Below, one piece after another: positions 60,447 through 64,000 of a DNA stretch of 64,000 nucleotides (its first letter is position 1; each line of letters starts with the position of its first letter). A program made the position numbers and the translations under genes. This stretch comes from ATX-6F1 sp943369485 (GTDB taxonomy: Bacteria; Cyanobacteriota; Cyanobacteriia; PCC-6307; Cyanobiaceae). A model generated the notes under the pieces. That model ran no database searches and was not told where the DNA came from. It worked only from the letters and a program-made list of their open reading frames with translations. The DNA lies in the NCBI GenBank assembly GCA_943369485.1, contig CALRNH020000003.1:62001-126000 (forward strand). Direction: 5' to 3'.

Positions 60447-61427
60447 ATGGGCGCCGTCTTCGCTGACAACAGCCTGAGCATCGGCCACACCCCCCTGGTG
60501 CAGCTCAATCGCGTCGTTGGTGACGCCCAGGCGCGGGTTCTGGCCAAGATCGAAGGCCGCAACCCCGCCTATTCGGTCAAGTGCCGGATCGGGGCGGCGA
60601 TGATCTGGCAGGCGGAGCGAGATGGCTTGCTGGGTCCCGGAAAGGAACTGATCGAGCCCACCAGCGGTAACACCGGCATTGCCCTGGCCTTCGTGGCGGC
60701 CTCCCGCGGCATCCGGCTCACCTTGACGATGCCGGAGACGATGAGCCTCGAACGGCGCAAGCTGCTCACCGCCTACGGGGCCCACCTGGAACTCACCGAA
60801 GGCCGCCTGGGCATGAGCGGTGCGGTCTCCCGGGCCCAGGCCATCGCCGCCTCCGATCCCGATCGCTACGTGCTGCTGCAGCAGTTCGCCAATCCCGCCA
60901 ACCCCCAGGTGCACCACGACACCACCGGCCCCGAGATCTGGGAGCAGACCGATGGCGTCGTCGACGTGTTTGTCTCGGGGGTGGGCACCGGCGGCACCAT
61001 CACCGGTGTCAGCCGCTACATCAAGCAGACCCTGGGCAAGCCCCTGGTGTCCGTGGCTGTCGAGCCGGTCAACAGCCCGGTGATCAGCCAGACCAAGGCG
61101 GGTGAGCCGATCAAGCCCGGTCCCCACAAGATCCAGGGCATCGGAGCCGGTTTCGTGCCGGACAACCTCGATCTCGATCTGGTGGACCGGATCGAGCAGG
61201 TGAACGACGAGGACGCCGTGGCCATGGCCCGGCGCCTCGCCCGTGAGGAGGGCATCCTGGCGGGCATCTCCTGCGGCGCGGCCACGGTGGCGGCGGTGCG
61301 CCTGGCCAGCGAACCCGCCTACGCCGGCAAGACGATCGTGGTGGTGCTGCCGGATTCCGGCGAACGCTATCTCTCCTCGGTGCTGTTCGAAGGGGTGTTC
61401 AACGAGAAGGGCCTGGCGGCCGTCTGA
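60447..61427 (+). CDS. cysK: Cysteine synthase A (O-acetylserine sulfhydrylase)
   Basis: 326 residues. PLP-binding Lys45 in NPAYSVKCRIG, the substrate loop TSGNTGIALAFVAASRG, GTGGTITGVSRYIK phosphate-binding loop and the C-terminal GISCGAATVAAVRLA and LPDSGERYLSSVLF. It makes cysteine from O-acetylserine and sulfide in the cytosol. Upstream there is a TTGACA hexamer at about 60379-60384, a possible -35 element. The CAAD-protein gene follows 5 bases downstream. Confidence 0.97.
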   Translation: MGAVFADNSLSIGHTPLVQLNRVVGDAQARVLAKIEGRNPAYSVKCRIGAAMIWQAERDGLLGPGKELIEPTSGNTGIALAFVAASRGIRLTLTMPETMSLERRKLLTAYGAHLELTEGRLGMSGAVSRAQAIAASDPDRYVLLQQFANPANPQVHHDTTGPEIWEQTDGVVDVFVSGVGTGGTITGVSRYIKQTLGKPLVSVAVEPVNSPVISQTKAGEPIKPGPHKIQGIGAGFVPDNLDLDLVDRIEQVNDEDAVAMARRLAREEGILAGISCGAATVAAVRLASEPAYAGKTIVVVLPDSGERYLSSVLFEGVFNEKGLAAV

Positions 61428-61432
61428 AGCCC

Positions 61433-61915
61433 GTGGTGCTGCCCTTCTCCGATCCCTCCCCCCCAGGCGGGGAGCCTGGCGATGCCCCGGCTCCCGAGCG
61501 CTTGAACCTCTCGATTCCCTTGGCGGAGGCGGGTCCCCTGGTGCCCTTGGCGGCGGCTCCGGACGTTCCCTCCGAGCCCCCAGCGGCGGGCCCCGCCCCA
61601 GCCCCTGGGGCGGGGCTGCCCTACCCGTTGGTGCGGGAGATCCTGCGTCAGATCAGCGCGCTCCAGCTGAGCTCCCTGCGTGATGTTGTGCCGGTGCTGC
61701 AGGTGCTGGCGCTGGCGGTGGTGGCGGTGCTGGTGCTGCGAATCACCGGGGCCACCCTTTCGGCCATCGATGAGATCCCCCTGGTGGGGGGACTGCTTGA
61801 GCTGGTGGGGGTGGTGAGTGTGCTGGCGTTCCTGGCTCGCCATGCCCTGCGCCAGCGCAACCGGGCTGAGTTGCTGGTGCGGATCCGCAAGTTGCGCAAG
61901 CAGTTGCTCGGTTGA
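61433..61915 (+). CDS. CAAD/CURT1-type thylakoid membrane protein
   Basis: 160 residues from a GTG. A Pro/Ala-rich lead of about 60 residues precedes a CAAD domain: an amphipathic helix (LVREILRQISALQLSSLRDV), two membrane helices (LQVLALAVVAVLVLRITGAT and LVGGLLELVGVVSVLAFLAR) with the linking AIDEIPLVGGLLELVG, and a basic tail (RQRNRAELLVRIRKLRKQLL). CAAD proteins include the thylakoid curvature factor CurT and membrane-anchoring domains of tRNA synthetases. Co-directional with cysK, 5 bases apart. Confidence 0.82.
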   Translation: MVLPFSDPSPPGGEPGDAPAPERLNLSIPLAEAGPLVPLAAAPDVPSEPPAAGPAPAPGAGLPYPLVREILRQISALQLSSLRDVVPVLQVLALAVVAVLVLRITGATLSAIDEIPLVGGLLELVGVVSVLAFLARHALRQRNRAELLVRIRKLRKQLLG

Positions 61916-61997
61916 GCCGCCGCATCCAGCCCCCTGGGCGTACCGCGCTGGGGGTCGATGGGCAGGGCTGCCAGGCCCCCGCAGCCCACGGGACGAG

Positions 61998-62633
61998 CTA
62001 GCTCAGCAGGGCCCCCTCCAGTTGGGCCCCCTCCAGCTGGGCACCACCCAGCTGGGTATCGCGCAGATCGCAACCCCTGAGGTCGGACTCGCGCAGGTCG
62101 GCATCGCGCAGGTTGGAGCCATAGAGGCACGCCCCCTGGAACACCGCGGCCCGCAGCTGAGCCCCCTCCAGGCTGGCGAAGCTGAGATCAGCGCCGCGGA
62201 AATCCGCTCCCCCCAGGTCGGTGTGCTGATCGAGGCCCGAGCGGAAATCGGCCTCCACCAGGCGGCTGTCGCGCCAGCGGCTGCCGGCCGCCACCACCCC
62301 CCGCAGGCAGCAACGGTGCAGCAGGGCCCGCTCGAAGTCGGCCCCCTGCAGGCGGGAGCCGGAAAGGTCGGCTTCGTGCCATGAGGAGCACGCTGCCCGC
62401 AGGTTCGAGAGGTCGGCGCCCCAGATCAGGGCCTGCTGGAAGCTGGCGCCACAGACGTTCGCGCCACTGAGGTTGGTGTGGCCGAAGCGGGATTCCTTGA
62501 AGCAGCCACCACTGAGATCGCATTGGGAAAGATCCAGCTCACCGCCATCAACGTCGTTCAGCTGCAGGCCCGGGAAGGCCCGTTGCCCGGCCGCGAGGGC
62601 TTCGCGCAGCGCTTCGATCGTGGAGGGTGTCAT
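61998..62633 (-). CDS. Pentapeptide-repeat protein
   Basis: 211 residues. A short helical start (TIEALREALAAGQRAFPGLQ) leads into about 30 pentapeptides of the A(D/N)LXX type: LDLSQCDLSGGCFKESRFG, HTNLSGANVCGASFQQALI, ADLSNLRAACSSWHEADLSG, ADLRESDLRGCDLRDTQLGG. These fold as a right-handed square beta helix. No signal peptide, so cytosolic. Its ATG directly follows the ArsR-type stop codon with no gap, indicating an operon. Function unknown; some relatives mimic DNA or protect gyrase. Confidence 0.92.
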   Translation of the reverse strand: MTPSTIEALREALAAGQRAFPGLQLNDVDGGELDLSQCDLSGGCFKESRFGHTNLSGANVCGASFQQALIWGADLSNLRAACSSWHEADLSGSRLQGADFERALLHRCCLRGVVAAGSRWRDSRLVEADFRSGLDQHTDLGGADFRGADLSFASLEGAQLRAAVFQGACLYGSNLRDADLRESDLRGCDLRDTQLGGAQLEGAQLEGALLS

Positions 62634-62939
62634 CTAGATCGAAGCGGCCAGGGCCTTGATCTTCTGGCGGCGGGAGGCCAGCAGCAGTTTCTCGGCCTGT
62701 TGCATCAGTTTGAACACCCCCTTGTCGATCACTTCGTAATACACCAGGCTTCCTTCGGGCCGGCGGCGCACCACCCCGGCGATGGTGAGCAGCTTCAGGT
62801 GCTTGGAGACCAGCGCCTGGCTGAGTCCCGTGCGTTCCACGACGGCGGTGACGTTGATCGCGCCACCGCGCAGGGCCTCGAGCACCGCCAGCCGGTTCGG
62901 CTCGGAGAACACCTTGAAGTAGTCGGCGAGCGCCTCCAT
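62634..62939 (-). CDS. ArsR-type helix-turn-helix regulator without cysteines
   Basis: 101 residues from MEALADYFKVFSEPNRLAV. Helix-turn-helix RTGLSQALVSKHLKLLTIAG and wing RRRPEGSLVYYEVID are standard ArsR. There is no cysteine in the protein, so it is not a thiol or Cys-based metal sensor; the signal is unknown. An upstream in-frame start would add 83 residues of unlikely sequence. It is transcribed away from the hemerythrin-like gene and acsF, whose shared upstream region contains a repeated GTATCACG motif. Confidence 0.88.
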   Translation of the reverse strand: MEALADYFKVFSEPNRLAVLEALRGGAINVTAVVERTGLSQALVSKHLKLLTIAGVVRRRPEGSLVYYEVIDKGVFKLMQQAEKLLLASRRQKIKALAASI

Positions 62940-63054
62940 GGTGCGGGTCGGTGAGGGGGCGGGGTGGTGGGCGCCATCCGGCTGGCGAGGCGACCCGTGG
63001 AGCCCGAATCTAAGCCGAGGGCTCTGCATGCGGCTGAGCTGTGACGGGGGTGCG

Positions 63055-63193
63055 GTATCACGTTGTCGGCATGGGCTCCTGGCACGGAAGGACCACTGCC
63101 GCCAGGGTGCTCGGGTGTTCCAGCCAGAGCGACCAGGCCGGATCTGTGAATCCACAATCGCTCCAGCACCCTGAGCCAGTAGTATCACGATGT
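63055..63193. promoter_or_regulatory. Repeated 12-base motif in the divergent region of the ArsR-type and hemerythrin-like genes
   Basis: GTATCACGTTGT at 63055-63066 and GTATCACGATGT at 63182-63193 agree at 11 of 12 positions, direct orientation, 127 bases apart start to start. The second copy lies 17 bases before the hemerythrin-like ATG. Plausible binding sites for the adjacent ArsR-type regulator; not shown. Confidence 0.4.
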
Positions 63194-63210
63194 TGTTATG
63201 TCGTTGATTG

Positions 63211-63699
63211 ATGGTCGCTGCACTGCTGGCGCCCCGGGCGCCGGATCGTCCCTTGCAGGCCTTCCGCTGGCCCCGGCTGTGGTCCGAGCGCCGCCCACTG
63301 CTGGAGCGTCAGCACGATCGCCTCGAAGCCCAGCTCGAGCGTCTGATCGAGCGGCACTGCGACGGTCGCGTCGAGCTCGATCCAGCCGAAGCAAGCCAGG
63401 AGTGGTGCGAAGGCACCCTGCTGCTGCGTCGGCTGAGCCAGCACCTCCGGCTTGAGGAGCGCTGGTTGGTTCAAGCCAGTGCCTTTTGCGGCGGTCACCG
63501 CGCCAGTCACCGCCAGGCGGCCGAGCGGGCGGTCGAGGCCTTTCGCGTCGGAGGACACCTGCGCCTGGCGCGGCTGCAGTGGCTGATGGACATCCAGGAG
63601 TGGTTCGATCACCACCGCCTGGGGGCTGATGCCATCGCCTACGCCCGTGCCGATCGGAACAGCGTGGAGATCGGCAGCGATCAGTCAGCCAGCGACTGA
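63211..63699 (+). CDS. Hemerythrin-like diiron/oxygen-binding protein
   Basis: 162 residues, all helical, no signal peptide. The seven ligands of bacteriohemerythrin are all in place: His35 (LERQHDRLEA), His78 and Glu82 (LSQHLRLEERW, H-x3-E), His96 and His100 (GGHRASHRQ, H-x3-H), His135 and Asp140 (WFDHHRLGAD, H-x4-D). This supports a diiron site that binds O2 or NO reversibly. The N-terminal 25 residues are extra. acsF, an O2-using diiron enzyme of chlorophyll synthesis, starts 55 bases downstream on the same strand; a role in O2 or iron supply, or in sensing, is inferred. Confidence 0.72.
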   Translation: MVAALLAPRAPDRPLQAFRWPRLWSERRPLLERQHDRLEAQLERLIERHCDGRVELDPAEASQEWCEGTLLLRRLSQHLRLEERWLVQASAFCGGHRASHRQAAERAVEAFRVGGHLRLARLQWLMDIQEWFDHHRLGADAIAYARADRNSVEIGSDQSASD

Positions 63700-63754
63700 A
63701 GCTCAAGCATTCCGTCTGCCAGCCCATTCCCCATCCACTCCAATCCCGAGCGCC

Positions 63755-64000
63755 ATGACCACCTCCGCTCCCCACCTGCGCGAAGACCTGCTCACTCCGC
63801 GCTTCTACACCACCGAGATCGAGAAGGCGGCTCGCACCGATGTGGAGCTCCAGAGGCCGGCCTTCGAGGCGATGCTCGCCGAGATGGAGGCCGACTACAA
63901 CCGCGATCACTTCGATCGTCGTGTGCCCCTCGACCGCCTGCGCGACCTCTCTCCCGAGGAGAAGGACGCCTACGAGAGCTACCTGGTGCGCTCCTGTGTG
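63755..64000 (+). CDS. acsF: Mg-protoporphyrin IX monomethyl ester oxidative cyclase AcsF, 3'-truncated by window
   Basis: The first 82 residues are visible: MTTSAPHLREDLLTPRFYTT, then FEAMLAEMEADYNRDHFDR and LSPEEKDAYESYLVRSC. This matches the start of the aerobic cyclase AcsF (CycI/ChlA), a diiron enzyme that forms the fifth ring of chlorophyll at the thylakoid membrane. AEMEADYN contains one of the diiron-region glutamates. The rest lies outside the window. Follows the hemerythrin-like gene in the same direction. Confidence 0.93.
   Translation, partial: MTTSAPHLREDLLTPRFYTTEIEKAARTDVELQRPAFEAMLAEMEADYNRDHFDRRVPLDRLRDLSPEEKDAYESYLVRSCV

Overview
The window comes from a high-GC unicellular cyanobacterium, most likely a Cyanobium/Synechococcus-type picocyanobacterium. 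The evidence is a psbA gene for photosystem II D1, the start of acsF for chlorophyll synthesis at the right edge, a CAAD/CURT1-type thylakoid protein, DUF3122, DUF4079 and DUF3365 proteins, a PtrA-like regulator beside pstS, and a cyanobacterial-type alternative oxidase. Genes are tightly packed, with many 4-base start/stop overlaps. No rRNA, tRNA, CRISPR array or insertion sequence was recognised.

Layout. 0-9.3 kb is a sulfur region: a YeeE/YedE transporter, sulfate ABC genes cysA / cysT-cysW (no binding protein in view), a DUF302 protein, and a set made of a TauE/SafE exporter, a rhodanese and a persulfide-dioxygenase-like/rhodanese fusion. That set is divergent from an ArsR-type regulator that looks like a sulfide sensor (BigR/SqrR type). 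8.2-12.3 kb holds two DUF3122 paralogues flanking an exported rhodanese, an N-terminally truncated c-type haem protein (DUF3365), a DUF4079 membrane protein and psbA (high-light E130 form). 12.5-17 kb has a frameshifted corA, a polyphosphate-associated CHAD protein, pstS behind a candidate Pho box, and a PtrA-like regulator. 17-20 kb is ferrous iron uptake (feoA-feoB plus a PKHD hydroxylase) behind a candidate Fur box.

20-27 kb carries a response regulator, a cytochrome b561-like protein, metal exporters (CDF, GDT1/Mnx type) and an emrA-emrB-flavin monooxygenase efflux operon. 27-37 kb has an EAL phosphodiesterase, an MgtA-like P-type ATPase coupled to an SbmA/ABCD-type ABC exporter, and an ABC importer without a binding protein. 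37-43 kb encodes a poly-N-acetylglucosamine (PNAG) exopolysaccharide system, pgaB-pgaC-pgaD, running into a response regulator and histidine kinase. 43-50 kb has an MscS channel and then an AT-richer, gene-poor stretch of small secreted proteins of unknown function.

50.5-56.4 kb is an alternative terminal oxidase operon: two DUF2231 proteins, a subunit II with no Cu-A cysteines, an A2-type subunit I, subunit III, and a GMC oxidoreductase. It faces a glycosyltransferase/acyltransferase pair resembling the CrtQ/CrtO enzymes of glycosylated carotenoids. 58-60.3 kb is an ExbB-ExbD-ExbD-TonB-like operon in which one ExbD has lost the proton-carrying Asp. The window ends with cysK, the CAAD protein, an ArsR-pentapeptide pair, a hemerythrin-like protein with a full diiron ligand set, and acsF.
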